Shown here piece after piece: positions 1 to 42,607 of a DNA stretch of 64,000 bases. The position numbers and the translations under genes were made by a program. The notes beneath the pieces are model-generated. The model made no database searches and was not told the DNA's origin. It was given only the letters and a program-made list of their open reading frames with translations. The first letter of the stretch is position 1. Every line of letters starts with the position of its first letter. Source of the DNA: Megaleporinus macrocephalus (Eukaryota; Chordata; Actinopteri; Characiformes; Anostomidae); the NCBI GenBank assembly GCA_021613375.1, contig CM038720.1:9815462-9879461 (forward strand). Reading direction: 5' to 3'.

Positions 1-507
1 GAACAACAGAGTTATGAACACAGCATATAAAGATCAGAGTGTTGGGGGGCCGCCTTCCAAAGAAGACCACCTGCGTCTCTGACTGAAGCTCTAAACTTAA
101 AACATCCACCCAAACCTCTGTATGTCTGCTCGTACCATTCTGTGGAGGAGAACCAGCACCAGAGCTTCCTTATCCAGAGAAATGTCTCGCTTATGAAGCT
201 CTGAGGAAGCAGACGTGTCGGGTGTTTGTGAGTCTATCAGTTCAGTAACTGTTTTCTGATCAGTGTCCACCGCGCTAGGCTATCTGGGCTGTAACTAACA
301 CCCACGCAGAGTGACTCGGGCAGCTGGCTGGACTTTGGTTTAACTGGCTTTCAGAAATATAAACTCACCGTCTGTGTGTAGGAGTACACGGCCCACCTTC
401 CCACTGTGCAGGTACTGATACGCTTCAGTACTGGTATAGTTTTTCATGGCCAAACCGTCTACACCTTCTGTGAGTACAAAATAATTAAAAACGTCGCTGT
501 AGGTAAC
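1..507. other. non-coding flank, no gene seen
   Basis: Mixed-composition sequence without splice-linked coding potential. The reverse frame at 340-534 leads into a small tandem repeat and has no recognisable domain. Confidence 0.5.
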
Positions 508-640
508 CTCAGACCACCTTCTCATATCATCCACCCACTGTGTTATTAACCTCAGTCCACCTTTTCATATCATCCACCCACTGTGTTATTAACCTCAGAC
601 CACCTTCTCATATCATCCACCCACTGTGTTATTAACCTCG
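508..640. repeat. 43-bp tandem repeat, 3 copies
   Basis: Three successive copies of a unit containing cttctcatatcatccaccca and ending ctgtgttatta, with a few substitutions. Confidence 0.85.
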
Positions 641-903
641 GAGGAGACAGTGTTGTCCCATTTGAAATTCTTACTGTCTCTCTGCTCCCCTCCCATGTAA
701 CTGTATTCATTTTGGTTAGCTGAGCGGAAGTTCTAACACAAAGGTGGAAGAAACACACGCTTCAAAGTGGGTGTGGTGAAATACGGTGAATAAAGTCATG
801 GTGTGAAATACAAGGGGTATTGGCTGGCCCAGGATCCCACAATTACCCTTTCCGACCACCTAAATTGTTTAAAATCTAAATTCTGGTCCCTGAAAATGAA
901 ATT

Positions 904-1424
904 CGATTGAGGTTCGATTCCCCTACTTGGGAACCAGGGTATGCAGTCATGTGCCCATTATTGTGTGTGTATGTATGCCCTGTGATTGACAGGTGGCCTG
1001 TCCAAGGTGTTTCCACTGGGCCTTGCGCCCAATGAGCACTCCCGCATGACCCAGTAGGCTAAGCGGTTTACGTGCTGAATGAATAAATGGGTTTTAAATT
1101 GCGTTAAAAGACTATTTTTGTGCTATTTTCAATATCATGTAGGGTTTAAATGATTTGTTCATGACTACATTCTGTTTATTTATATATTTTGTACAGCATC
1201 CCAGCTGTTTTGGAGCGAGGCAACTGGTTTTCTAACTTTTATTACAGTTTACAGGGATTCAAACATGATTATGCAAATGCATACTCTATTACACAGTAGC
1301 CTCAACGTGCTGAGCTTTACTGAGCACTTGTTTTAGATGCAAATTGAACACAGTCCACCCACATGCTATGTGCGAAACAGATGCACAAACCTAAAAAGCG
1401 TAGGTTATGGGCCGTGAGCATTGA
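904..1424 (+). repeat. duplicated block copy A (tRNA-derived SINE body plus flank)
   Basis: Begins at a B-box-like ggttcgattccc, passes through the SINE 3' part (caatgagcac, cagtaggctaagcggt) and continues into unique-looking sequence (tttggagcgaggcaact, tgattatgcaaatgcatac) ending at ggccgtgagcattga. The same order recurs at 2647-3192. Confidence 0.85.
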
Positions 1425-2213
1425 ATACATCCTCCCTGAATTGAAAAATCTGAATTCTGGTCCCTGAAAAATGAAATTACTATGTTATGCTGCCATTGTG
1501 TAGCATAGCATAATCAAGGAGCTTCTGTCTTTCTTGACTAACTAGAGATGCACTGGTCTGCCTCAGGGTGGCAAGCTGGAACCCAGCTGGTCCTTCAAAG
1601 CCTGACAGCTGGAACCACACCTGCGATACCTTACAATGCACCACAGCATACTTGTAAACATAAAAACTAGCCCAGTTGCCCAAGAGTTTGGTGGAAAGAG
1701 GGACTGGTTGCTCATTTCTCAAACCAAGGGCGAATACAAAGCCAACTTGGGCACCCCCCTAAATACTATGGGGGTCTTTTGCACCATACATAAGGGTGTG
1801 TAACCAAACCTTCACAAACCAAAAGACAGCGTTTTCAATGCAGTGCGTGCAAATCAATTTTCAGTGCAGTTTCCAGGTTGGCTGCCTATTAATAATCCCC
1901 TTATCTTCCCACATATGACTTCACTGTCTGAGCTGTTGGCAGCCAAGGCTGCTCTTGTACGAGTATATTTATTGCAGGAGTGCAGAAATCACTGTGTTTC
2001 AGAGTCTTAGTGGACTCCTCCTCTGCAGCCGCCGCTGCGCTCTGCATGCCTCTCCCGCCATGCATTGTGAATACCACATGCCCCGCAGTTGTATACTGAG
2101 CCCGGTGTAGCAGAACACTCAGACTTCTGCGAACCCTCATATTCTAACACCACGGCTCACGCCTCCTCAAAGCCTGAGCTCAGACAGACATGAAGGTCAA
2201 GGCTCACGGCGCG

Positions 2214-2253
<40 letters not shown>

Positions 2254-2375
2254 GGGCTATGCTTCTCTAGATGGAGGTTTGTTTGTATTCCTTGGCGAGA
2301 TCAATCAGAGCAAGAGTATCAGGTACTTATGAACTTGGACACTTTATTCGAAAACCCTACCCTCTACTTCCATTC
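1425..2375. other. gene-free stretch with (GA)n tract
   Basis: No coding support. A (GA)n microsatellite lies at about 2216-2247. The reverse frames at 1480-1722 and 1901-2140 show no family resemblance. Confidence 0.5.
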
Positions 2376-2611
2376 ACTGGCCCCCTTTATTAGGTTCACT
2401 ATATGAGGGTGCAGTTACAGACTGTAGACCATATGTTGTTGCACATTTTACCAGCCCACCTCTACACGTTCAGCACTGGTCAGTTTCTGACCACTGTTGA
2501 GTTAGTATTTAGATGGTTCTCAACAAAGCAATGAGACTGATGGGACTTCTAGAGCGAGAGTGGTCAACCAAACCAAGGTATCCGGCCTAGAGCAGCTCTG
2601 TGGTCAGAAAC
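2376..2611. repeat. MITE remnant of the 'control/controlled sharing' type with CTTTATTAG end
   Basis: Starts near ccctttattaggttcac and ends in tggtcagaaactgg, matching the two ends of the element at 43190-43500. It is cut on its right side by a SINE. Confidence 0.5.
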
Positions 2612-2900
2612 TGGTGTAGTGCCTTCACCTTACAGCCAGAAGGGCTTGGGTTTGATTCCCCTACTGGACAACTGGGGTGCTTGTTGTGCAGAGTTTGTAT
2701 GTTCTCCTTTCGTCTGGTTGGGTTTCTTCCCAAACATATGCAAACAGGCAAGTTGGAAGTACTATCTTGCCTCTAACTGTGAATGTATGTGTGTTTGTGT
2801 ATGGGCGTTTCCTGCTTTACGCCCAATGAGCACTGGGATAGGCTCCAGCTCTCCTCATGATCCAGTAGGATAAGCAGTGTACGTGCTGAGTGAAGAAATT
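2612..2900 (+). repeat. tRNA-derived SINE
   Basis: An A-box-like tggtgtagtgcctt head, a B-box-like gggtttgattccc (2648-2660), the body gagtttgtatgttctcctt and the tail gggataggctccagct and cagtaggataagcagtgtac are the hallmarks of the common teleost tRNA-SINE family. Its reading frame at 2619 is spurious. Confidence 0.8.
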
Positions 2901-3192
2901 GGTTTTAAATTGTGTTGAAAGACTATTTTTATTATTTATTTTAAATGACCTGCACATGATATTTATATATTTTGTACAGAAGTCCAGCTGTTTTGGAGCG
3001 AGGCAACTAGTTTTCCAACTTTTATTACAGTTTACAGGGATTCAAACATGATTATGCAAATGCATACTCTATTACACAGTAGCCTCAACATACTGAGCTT
3101 TATGCTCTGGTTTTAGATGCAGTCCGCCCACATGCTATGTGCAAAATGAATGCACAAGCCTAAAAGCATAGGTTATGGGCCGTGAGCATTGA
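2647..3192 (+). repeat. duplicated block copy B (SINE body plus flank)
   Basis: Near-copy of 904-1424 in direct orientation about 1.75 kb away, with small indels. Confidence 0.85.
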
Positions 3193-3412
3193 AAAAATAC
3201 AAAGTATGCTTCTCATCTCTCCTGCATATGAATTTGAGGGATGGCTGTACAACATGCTCGTGCAAAAAAAATAAAATAAAAAGATTGGCTGAAAATTCCT
3301 ACAAGCTGGGTTTGGATTTGAGTTGTGTGGTTGAGAGACTTCCTTTAACAATATAACAGTTGGTCGTATGTACACAACTGAGTCACCCAAGCTCACTGTT
3401 TAAAAGCTTTTA

Positions 3413-3800
3413 TCTTATCAATTAGTGTATGTTCACCAGTAAGAACATCAGATATGATTAGAACAGATGGAAATAATCATACATACAATACAAAGTAACA
3501 TGAATATCTTATTGTGAGAGAAGTAGATCATATCTTGAGCTCCAGTTTGAAGAACAAAGTGTAGTTCCAGATTTCTCCTGGACGCCCCAGACATTGTATG
3601 AATGTATTCAGTTCCTTCAGCAGCAATCTTGATTTAGCTTAATGAAGTACTGAGCAGTCAAAGCAGGTTTTAGATGAGAACTGATAATAATACTGGGTTG
3701 TTTTCACAAGGAGAAGCTTAGAAAGGGTTAAATAAACACACTAATGTATGTAAAAGCACTACTTACTGTATTAATACTGTTTACTATTTGAAAAATAGTG
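3413..3800. repeat. long-distance direct repeat, copy 1 of ~380 bp
   Basis: Shares nearly every base with 27990-28375 (e.g. atttctcctggacgcccca, ttcagttccttcagcag, gcagtcaaagcaggt). No terminal repeats or coding potential recognised. Confidence 0.85.
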
Positions 3801-3830
3801 TTTTGCTCAGCAAATTAAAGCTTACTGTCA

Positions 3831-3852
3831 GTATGTATGTATGTATGTATGT
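3831..3852. repeat. (GTAT)n microsatellite
   Basis: Short perfect tetranucleotide run. Confidence 0.9.
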
Positions 3853-5639
3853 GGAAGATGCAGCCGCAACATGTCCATGTTAACAGTACTCTTTAATGTT
3901 ACCCTGTAATCTTTCTACCACCCCCTGTACAAAAATATGGTGAAAAATAATTTATTTATTTCATTATTTATCATCACTGTACAATTTTAAATTGTGCAGC
4001 TAATTAGTGGGTGGGGCTATGTTTATTGATATGCATTAGAAGTTGCAGTGAATTGGATTGGTTGAATGCTGGCGCATTGTTTGTTTGTTTTAGAGATTAG
4101 CAATGACAAAAGAACATGGGATAAATGTAAAGGATGAATTCTTTCTTGCTGTAGGTGCAACAATAACATACTATTTAATTCAGAATATCTCTTATACTAT
4201 GCTCTCTTTTGAGAACTGCTTAATGATCTATAACAGGTTTTACAGTATATATAATTTTTTAAGCATTTTTTTTGCATGACTGGACTTTTATATAGGTTTG
4301 TAGCTTATTCTACTGTCGGGTGTACATAGGATATAAAACATCAAGGCTTTGATTACTATAGGGTTTACTTTGCCCAAGCCTTGTGTAATTAGTTCTCCTG
4401 TGTGGTTGTCCGGTGGTTGCGCGACTTAAAAGCTGCTGTTATTGGAAAGTGGGCGACTGTACTACAACCATACTACCTCCAATGAAGTCTTTCAGTCATT
4501 GCTCTGAACCTGTCTCTCTCGACTGTCTGTGGGATCAAGTTCTTGCAAAGGTGGATTGGTCAGTGTCAGATTTTTTAAAACCAAAAAGTTCTTCTTTTGC
4601 ATCTCCAGTCTCACTTTCTTAATCCGCCATCTGTTTTCTATTGCTTAATCTACAATAGCGATGGAGCTTCTCTGATTGTTATTCTAACTAGCTAGCTGAC
4701 GAGCTATACGCTATATGCTGTTTGAGCCATTCCAGGCAGCGCTTTGCAGCACTTCTAGCGGCAAACAATATTATATCATCATTTGCTGTTGACGCATTAT
4801 AGCATTATGCTACAGTATGGCGGTATATGAAAAAAATCATACTGGAGGGAAAATTAAAACCGGTATACTGGATGAACCATTACCGCCCAGCACTACCATG
4901 ACCAATCCAAATCCAGACACTGTCACACATTGTCTGCATTGCATTATTACTGTATAATAAACAAATACCTACTCTAGAACCTGTATACAGCATGGTGTTG
5001 TAAATTTGCAAAGCATCATGGTCAAAATTCTGTGGCAGGTGAATTCTACAGTAAAGACATTTTTCCTGTGAATCACAATGACAGTAATTCTGAGATCGAT
5101 AATCTCAGCAGTAATAACCAGGTTATTGTTTTCATTTCAAGTTGCCTTCTACTTACTGTTAACACACTGACACAAGAGGACCCAGCTTTATATCCTCCAT
5201 AGCAGTTACATGAGTGTATAACATTAAGCTGATGAAACGTTGAGAAAGTGAGTTACGATTATTAAGCAAATGAAGAAAAACAAGGTTTGGCACCAGCGGG
5301 CTGTAATTGTATCTAGCTCACCCACTGGCAAAAGACAAACTTGCCGTTTGCAGATATTCCTGAGGTATACTATGGGTTTTATAGAGTATTTCTTGCCATT
5401 AAATGTTTCCGATGTCAGGCTTGTCGGTCAGTCAAGGGCTGACAAAGATAGCTAATATACTCTATCAATGCAGGTTAGTTTACTTCACCTTGTATGAGCG
5501 GCATAGACCAGCGCTAACAACCAAAACATAAAGATTTTGGTTTAAGAAACATCTTATATCCGTGCTCTGGTTGTTAACCCAGTTCTGGGCTGTTATCTTC
5601 ACCTTTCCTAGCTAGAGATCTTTGTCAACCCTTCTCGGA
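3853..5639. other. gene-free upstream flank
   Basis: AT-rich sequence with no recognisable exon. Frames at 4413-4622 and 5270-5455 lack domains or conservation cues. Confidence 0.45.
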
Positions 5640-6795
5640 CTGTGGTGACAGTTATGTAATAATGATTACAGTACTGTGATTGTTGCTCTAATGACAGTTA
5701 CAGCACCGTGATTATTACCATAATAATGATTACAGTACTGTGATTATTACTCTGATGACTATTACAGTATTGTGACTGTTGCTGCAATGACAGTTACAGC
5801 ACTGTGATTATTACCCTAATAATGATTACAGTACTGTGATTATTACTCTGATGACTATTACAGTATTGTGACTGTTGCTGCAATGACAGTTACAGCACTG
5901 TGATTATTACTGTAATAGTGCCTACGGTACTGTGATTGTTGCTGCAATGACAGTTACAGCACTGTGATTATCACCGTAATAATGATTACAGTACTGTGAT
6001 TATTACTCTGATGACTATTACAGTACTGTGATTATTACTGTAATAATGCCTACAGCACTGATTATTACTATAATAATGATTACAGTACTGTGATTATTAC
6101 TCTAATAACTATAACAGTACTGTAAATATTACTGTAATAATGCATACAGTACTTTGATTGTTGCTCTAATGACATTTATAGCACTGTGACTATTACTGTA
6201 ATAATGATTACAGTACAGTGATTATTACTCTAATAGCCATAACAGTACTGTGATTATTACTCTGATGACTATTATAGTATTGTGATTGTTGCTGCAATGA
6301 CAGTTACAGCACTGTGATTATTGCCGTAATAATGATTACAGTAGTGTGATTATTACTCTGATGACTATTACAGTATTGTGATTATTACTGTAATAATGAT
6401 TACAGTACTGTGATTATTACTCTAATAGCCATAACAGTACTGTGATTATTACTCTGATGACTATTACAGTACCGTGATTACTACTCTGGTGATGGTTGCA
6501 GTGCTGTGATTATTACTCCAGTAGCGTTACAGTGCTGTGATTATTGCTTTAATCGTGACTGCGATTGGTTACAATCGAGTACTGTGATTGGTTACAATCA
6601 TGAGATTATTACTTCAATGAAGGTTACAGAACTGTGATTATTGCTTTAATGACATTTTACAGTACTGTCATTATTACTTTAATTATGAAAACAGTACTGT
6701 TATTATTACTCCAATGACATTTTACAGTACTGTCATTAATTCTTTAATTATGATTACAGTACTGTGATTATTACTCTAATAATTATTACAGTACT
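5640..6795. repeat. ~32-bp minisatellite with palindromic CAGTACTG cores
   Basis: About 35 diverged units of the type acagtactgtgattattact plus ctgatgactatt or gtaataatgatt. The core cagtactg is its own reverse complement and att/aat blocks add further dyad symmetry. Confidence 0.9.
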
Positions 6796-6829
6796 GACAG
6801 AAGTGTATAGGGACTGTGATTAAATCTGC

Positions 6830-6830
<1 letters not shown>

Positions 6831-6920
<90 letters not shown>
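6831..6920. repeat. (GATA)n microsatellite, ~22 units
   Basis: Uninterrupted 90-bp gata run about 65 bases before the likely splice acceptor of the first coding exon. It produces the poly-(YLSI) reverse reading frame. Confidence 0.97.
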
Positions 6921-6985
6921 GTGTATGCAAGGCAAGAAAAGTTCTGCATTCTGACCAGATTCTTAGACGCTCTTCTCTCCTTCAG

Positions 6986-7211
6986 GCTCACTGAATCTCA
7001 TTCGGGAGAACATTGTGGGTGTTCTGGGAGCCAACCCCTTCAACCCTTTAAGCTGAAAGCTTTCATCTGACAGAGGATGTGGACTAGAAACTGACTAACC
7101 ATGAGGAAGAGAACATCCTGTAATCTCCAGCTTTGGATCTACTGATCCTGCAAAGTGAAAAAAAGCAGTCTTTGAGTCATTGTGGACAGCCTTGATCCTT
7201 GACTTGAAAGG
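6986..7211 (+). other. wscd1: probable 5' UTR portion of the first coding exon of wscd1
   Basis: A pyrimidine-rich stretch (tcttctctccttcag, ending at 6985) makes a good 3' splice site 226 bases before the start codon. This suggests a separate upstream noncoding exon, as is usual for this family. The upstream exon itself is not recognisable here. Inference only. Confidence 0.5.
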
Positions 7212-36925
<29,714 letters not shown>

Positions 36926-37420
36926 TAAGGCGAGAGATAGAGAGAGAGGACGGAGGGATGGAAAAGTAGAAGAAAAAAAAAGTGCCTGTAATCCCAAGCT
37001 TGAATGACAGCTCTTCTTGTGGCCTTCAGGAGGTTTATTTATTTGGCAGTTCATTATCAGACTGGCACTTCTCCGCTTTCTCTTTCTGTTCGTGTTCCTC
37101 GGAGATCCGCCTGTCAGCCGAACAAAAAGGCGCCTCGATTCGTGGTTTGTACACATTAGAATCCCGCTGCCAAGTTTTAAGATTGATGGTAATTTTACTT
37201 TTAAATAGACTCACTTATGCACCCGGTAACCCTCTCGCATCCAAATGCCAAGAGTTCTGTTTATTTTCTTTTATTTTTTTTAAATGTCCTCATGTATATT
37301 CCAATTGCACTTGAAATCTCAGGGTCACAGCACTCCTGCAGATGCAAGTAAGCGGCACACGTGAACGGATGCCCCATAATAACAGTGCATGCTCATGTAT
37401 GGCCCAAGTCAAGAGCCTAA

Positions 37421-37741
37421 TGCTGCATTTACACTGCTCCGTCGCGTCAACGGACGTGAACGCACTCCCTCCTCTTCAGCTGGCTGCATGTGGATGTAAC
37501 AAGGGTGTTCCCTACACCGTCCAATGGAATCAGGTATGTGCGTTTCCAGGGGTGACAAGGCAGCGGGGATTAATGCTTATGTTCAACATCGGCTTTTTCA
37601 CACCATATTTACATCATTTTATAGATTTGAATCAGATGTAAATATAAAAGTGGGTGTTTTAACGCGGAACCAACGCTCCCCATTGAAAATGAATGGGATA
37701 CATCGTAGCGCGTCGACGCGCAGAGCAGTGTAAATGCAGCC
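37421..37741. mobile_element. PIF/Harbinger-like MITE in the wscd1 3' UTR
   Basis: Left tgctgcatttacactgctc and right gagcagtgtaaatgcagcc are inverted (18 of 19), flanked by TAA (37418-37420 and 37742-37744). 321 bp. Confidence 0.85.
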
Positions 37742-37769
37742 TAATTCCTCTGGTTCCCAGTCCAAATCA

Positions 37770-37775
37770 AATAAA
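37770..37775 (+). promoter_or_regulatory. wscd1: candidate polyadenylation signal AATAAA for wscd1
   Basis: It is the first canonical hexamer downstream of the stop, followed by T-rich sequence (ggttttattc, then a T run near 37799). Confidence 0.4.
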
Positions 37776-37776
37776 A

Positions 37777-38200
37777 ATAAGGTTTTATTCAAGTCAAGTT
37801 TTTTTGTATAGCGCTTTTTACAACGATGTTGTCACAAAGCAGCTTTACAGGAAGTTTACAAGCATGAAAAACATGAAATCACAACACTTTATCCCTTGTG
37901 AGCAAGCCAGAGGCAACAGTGGCAAGAACAACTCCCTCAACTGGAGGAAGAAACCTTGGGAGGAACCAGACTCACAAGGGGAGACCCATCCTCCTCTGGT
38001 CGAACAGTATTTACAGTTTATAAACTAAAGCTGAATCTTAAGGTAAAAGCTTCAGAAGCTGTACAGGTGCTACATCAGGATGATACAGCGATGCAGTCAA
38101 GGATGGAGCAAATGGCATCAATGGAGAGGAGAACTGGTTGGTGCCAGGTGACGGGGGGAGGGGGCCCTGGTGGTCAGTCCTTTACAGTATTGGGCGGGAC
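37777..38200. repeat. dispersed teleost repeat (gtatagcgctttttacaac type)
   Basis: tgtatagcgctttttacaac, ttgtcacaaagcagctttac and aagaaaccttgggaggaacc are a familiar, highly dispersed fish repeat. Its class is uncertain. The frames at 37693-38276 come from it. Confidence 0.6.
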
Positions 38201-38233
38201 AGGTGGGCGGTTATTTCCTCGGAAAGAGAAAAG

Positions 38234-38925
38234 AAGGAGTCAGTTCTGGTTTGGGTTAGTACAGAGACAGAGTTAGTTCTGGTTTGGGTTAGTACAGAGA
38301 CAGAGTTCTGGTTTGGGTTAGTACAGAGAGAGAGTTCTGGTTTGGGTTGGTACAGAGACAGAGTTAGTTCTGGTTTGGGTTAGTACAGAGACAGAGTTAG
38401 TTGTGGTTTGGGTTAGTACAGAGACAGAGTTAGTTCTGGTTTGGGTTAGTAAAGAGACAGAGTTAGTTCAGGTTTGTGTTAATATAGAGACAGAGTTAGT
38501 TCTGGTTTGGGTTAGTACAGAGACAGAGTTAGTTCTGGTTTGGGTTGGTACAGAGACAGAGTTAGTTCTGGTTTGCGTTAGTACAGAGACAGAGTTAGTT
38601 CTGGTTTAGGTTAGTACAGAGACAGAGTTAGTTCTGGTTTGCGTTAGTACAGAGACAGAGTTAGTTCTGGTTTAGGTTAGTACAGAGACAGAGTTAGTTC
38701 TGGTTTGGGTTGGTACAGAGACAGAGTTAGTTCTGGTTTAGGTTAGTACAGAGACAGAGTTAGTTCTGGTTTGGGTTGGTACAGAGACAGAGTTAGTTCT
38801 GGTTTGGGTTGGTACAGAGACAGAGTTAGTTCTGGTTTAGGTTAGTACAGAGACAGAGTTAGTTGTGGTTTGGGTTAGTACAGAGACAGAGTTAGTTCTG
38901 GTTTGTGTTAGTACAGAGACAGAGG
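38234..38925. repeat. 33-bp minisatellite, ~21 copies
   Basis: Unit agagttagttctggtttggg plus ttagtacagagac, with occasional truncated units. 33 is divisible by 3, which produces repetitive open frames. Confidence 0.93.
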
Positions 38926-39300
38926 CCGGCACTTGTTAAGCGTTACTACCGTACTTTAGACCCTTCTACCTTTAGAGAGTTCCACATCCTAAGTCAAGAA
39001 ACAGGAGAAGAAGAACTAACAGGTGAAACGAGGAGTGCGCCACTAGACTTAGCATGACACCCTCAAGACCTAGCTTGGCCTTTGATATTCACCCGTCCGA
39101 TCTCTCTCACGCTAACACAGTTGGGATACCGACGGGGTGTACAGAGGATATGAGGATATGGAGCGTTTAGAGAGCAGCAGTTTTACATTGTTACAGCTAA
39201 TCAATCTCCTCTAATCAGTCTCATGACGAGCAAAGCTTTCCCACAAGCCCTTTCTCTGGTCTGTTACTGTGTGAGGCGCAAACTGCCCAGTTTCAGGGAT
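38926..39300. other. gene-free stretch downstream of wscd1
   Basis: No coding support. Confidence 0.4.
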
Positions 39301-40190
39301 CCGACTCAGCTGTACAGTGGCCGAGAAGACTTAACGCGCTACAGATTCACAAACGCGCTGCGTTTTTCCAGAGGACACTTAAAGGACGTGGGACCACATA
39401 CGGCGACGCAGCGTAAACAGAACCATGCGGAGCCGCGGTAGCCTCTAATAGTGATGGGCAAATGATACCGATGCTTCTGAGTTTGTGTGGAGAAATCCAG
39501 TAAGTAGTTAATGAAGCGCGTATGGAGGCTTTGTTAAGAGTGACGTCACTGATGACGCCTGTAGTCTCGCTGGTTCGGGACGTGGTTCGAGTATTGGCAT
39601 GATTTTTTGTTTTTTTTTATAAAATTTAAAGTCACCAGCACCCCACAATCTCTGTCCCATCTCTTAAAACTACTGCAACAGTTTAAAGATCAATATCTCA
39701 CGTACTATTGGGTTTATTTACTGACTGCAATCATACAGGCAGTTTTTTTATTAACAGACCCACACAATCAAACACAGAAGAGATAAACAAATGAATGAAC
39801 CACAGAAAATGAAATTAAGGTGTTTTATGTATATTCCATGCTGACAACGTTGAAAGAGGCCATCGCTAATAGTTAAAATGTCAATAAAAGTTTTGGCCAG
39901 CAGGGGGCTTCAAGTAATTAACCTTTTTTGAACCATCTGGAGGGAAAGCTTCAACGCTTCACGAGGCTTGATCTGGCCATCACTAGAGAAGTAAGTCTGG
40001 ATAGTTAGCACATATAGCCAAACTTACTTCTCATAAGAGGCTACCGCGGCTCCACGTGGTTCTGTTTACATTGCGTTGCCGTGTATGGTCCCATGTCCTT
40101 TAAGTGTCCTCCTGAAACACTTCTGTCGTGTTGTGGACGGTTTTGCAGCACGTTTGTGAATTTGCAGCTCGTTGGGTCTTCTCGCCCACC
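39300..40190. mobile_element. large palindromic element split by a hAT MITE
   Basis: The left arm (about 39300-39446, ending gagccgcggtagcctct) is the reverse complement of the right arm (about 40036-40190, starting agaggctaccgcggctcc). Strongest in the inner ~100 bases, more diverged outward. The overlapping frames at 39223-39441 and 40066-40467 are both shadows of this palindrome. Confidence 0.8.
39449..39985. mobile_element. hAT-like MITE with TAGTGATGGGC ends, copy 2
   Basis: Left tagtgatgggcaaatgatac and right gatctggccatcacta. The body is similar to 29647-30214 throughout. No 8-bp duplication could be seen. Confidence 0.8.
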
Positions 40191-41620
40191 GTACACCTGC
40201 TACAGCAAACCAACCCCTCAAGTGCACGGCGGCGGGAATAAACAGGCCACGATCCTGAGCAAACAGCGTCCCGTCCCGGCATCTGTTTGAGCAGATAAAC
40301 AGAATTTGGGACACAAGTAGTTTGAGAAATCCGAAGGGATAATTAGAAAAAAGAACAACAACAAAAGAACCCATCAGAAGTGCTCCGTTCCGTATCTGGC
40401 CATTACGAAAAAAAGGATAGGATGTTCGCTGTGTTTCCGAAGCATTTGCAACATCAAACCCTGTCATTTGAAAAGCTGCTTTGGGCTTTGTTTTGTTTTT
40501 ATTTCCACCACCATTCGCCAGGTTGTTTCTAGTGTGATTTCGGGAATGCAGTCATTAGATGAAATGGGGCGGGGGGGCGGGGGGTGGGGGACTGATTGCA
40601 GACGGATTACGTTATGATTGTAATTAGTTAAGCTCTTAAGTGCACCTACTGAATGAACAGAGCTTTTTGAATTCGAGGTACTTTTTTTTAAAAAGCTCCC
40701 GCTCATGCACACCTACCGGGAGACTGAGGGTTCAGCCTAACGTGGAGTTAAATACAACACACAGGGTGTTATGTAGGTAAACAGGCTCAAGTGGGACGTA
40801 CTTGCGGTTATCCTCTTGCGTTCCCACAGCAGCGGCATACGGATTGACTTTTCTTGGGTTTTACTATCTCTGAGTTACGACAAACTATTTTTGTTAGGGT
40901 TTTTTTAGTTACTGCCGTGTGTGAGCTATGTTTCTTTAATTTTCTTTAACTTTATCTCAGTGGCTGTAATATAGCACGTTTGGAAGCATGTCAACTGTAC
41001 AGGCTACGGTATGTCACAGCTAAGCCCACCCCCACTGAGGAAACAATACCAGAACTCCAGTTTTTATACACTGATTCTTCAGAAGCATATATTTGAGTTC
41101 TATTGTGAACAATAAATTTCACTTTCTTCTCTATTTTCAGTAGCTTTATTTATTTGTATATTTATTGATGCATGCAAATATCGTGCAATAGTCGTAAACC
41201 ACCCTTTTATTTCTTTTCCAGTCAAATAAGACTTCATTTGATTTTCTTCTTGCTGTCTAGGAAACCACACCGTATAATCTTCTCTCCACGATGTACACTC
41301 TTAAAAAAGATGGTGGGGCAAGGGTTCTTGAGTAAAAGCAATAGTTCTGCATAAGACTATGAACACTCACGTTAGCGTGTTTTAATGGTTCTTTACATGG
41401 TAAGCTGGTTCTTCAGACTGATGGAGAATGTGTATATGGTTCTACGTAGCACCAAAAAGGGTCCTGCTACTGTTACAAGCTTGTGTATATATAGCGTAAC
41501 GTAGAAGAAACCTATTTGGTGCTATATAGAACTATATATAACATGTTTTCTGTCAACCTAAGGATCTCATTATGTAAATGAGATTCCATTTAGATCTCAA
41601 ATAATTGCTAAATTACAATA
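40191..41620. other. gene-free stretch
   Basis: Non-repetitive in part (40460-40680), with no exon-like frame. A short G-run is at about 40566-40590. Several AATAAA/TTTATT motifs occur by AT richness. Confidence 0.4.

Positions 41621-42607
<987 letters not shown>

Larger units (their letters stand above)
36926..37775 (+). other. wscd1: wscd1 3' UTR up to the first AATAAA
   Basis: No AATAAA or ATTAAA is seen between the stop codon and 37770-37775, where AATAAA occurs just after a MITE. The 3' UTR therefore probably reaches at least this point (about 850 nt) and includes the MITE at 37421-37741. Transcript data would decide; an alternative variant signal further upstream cannot be excluded. 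Confidence 0.45.

Noticed and set aside
2612..2660. Possible tRNA gene because of A- and B-box-like motifs
   Set aside because: No cloverleaf can be formed and the sequence continues into a SINE body; it is a tRNA-derived SINE head.
5640..6795. Possible operator/enhancer cluster from repeated palindromes
   Set aside because: The pattern is explained by a diverging tandem repeat. Nothing in the sequence shows protein binding, so it is listed only as a repeat.
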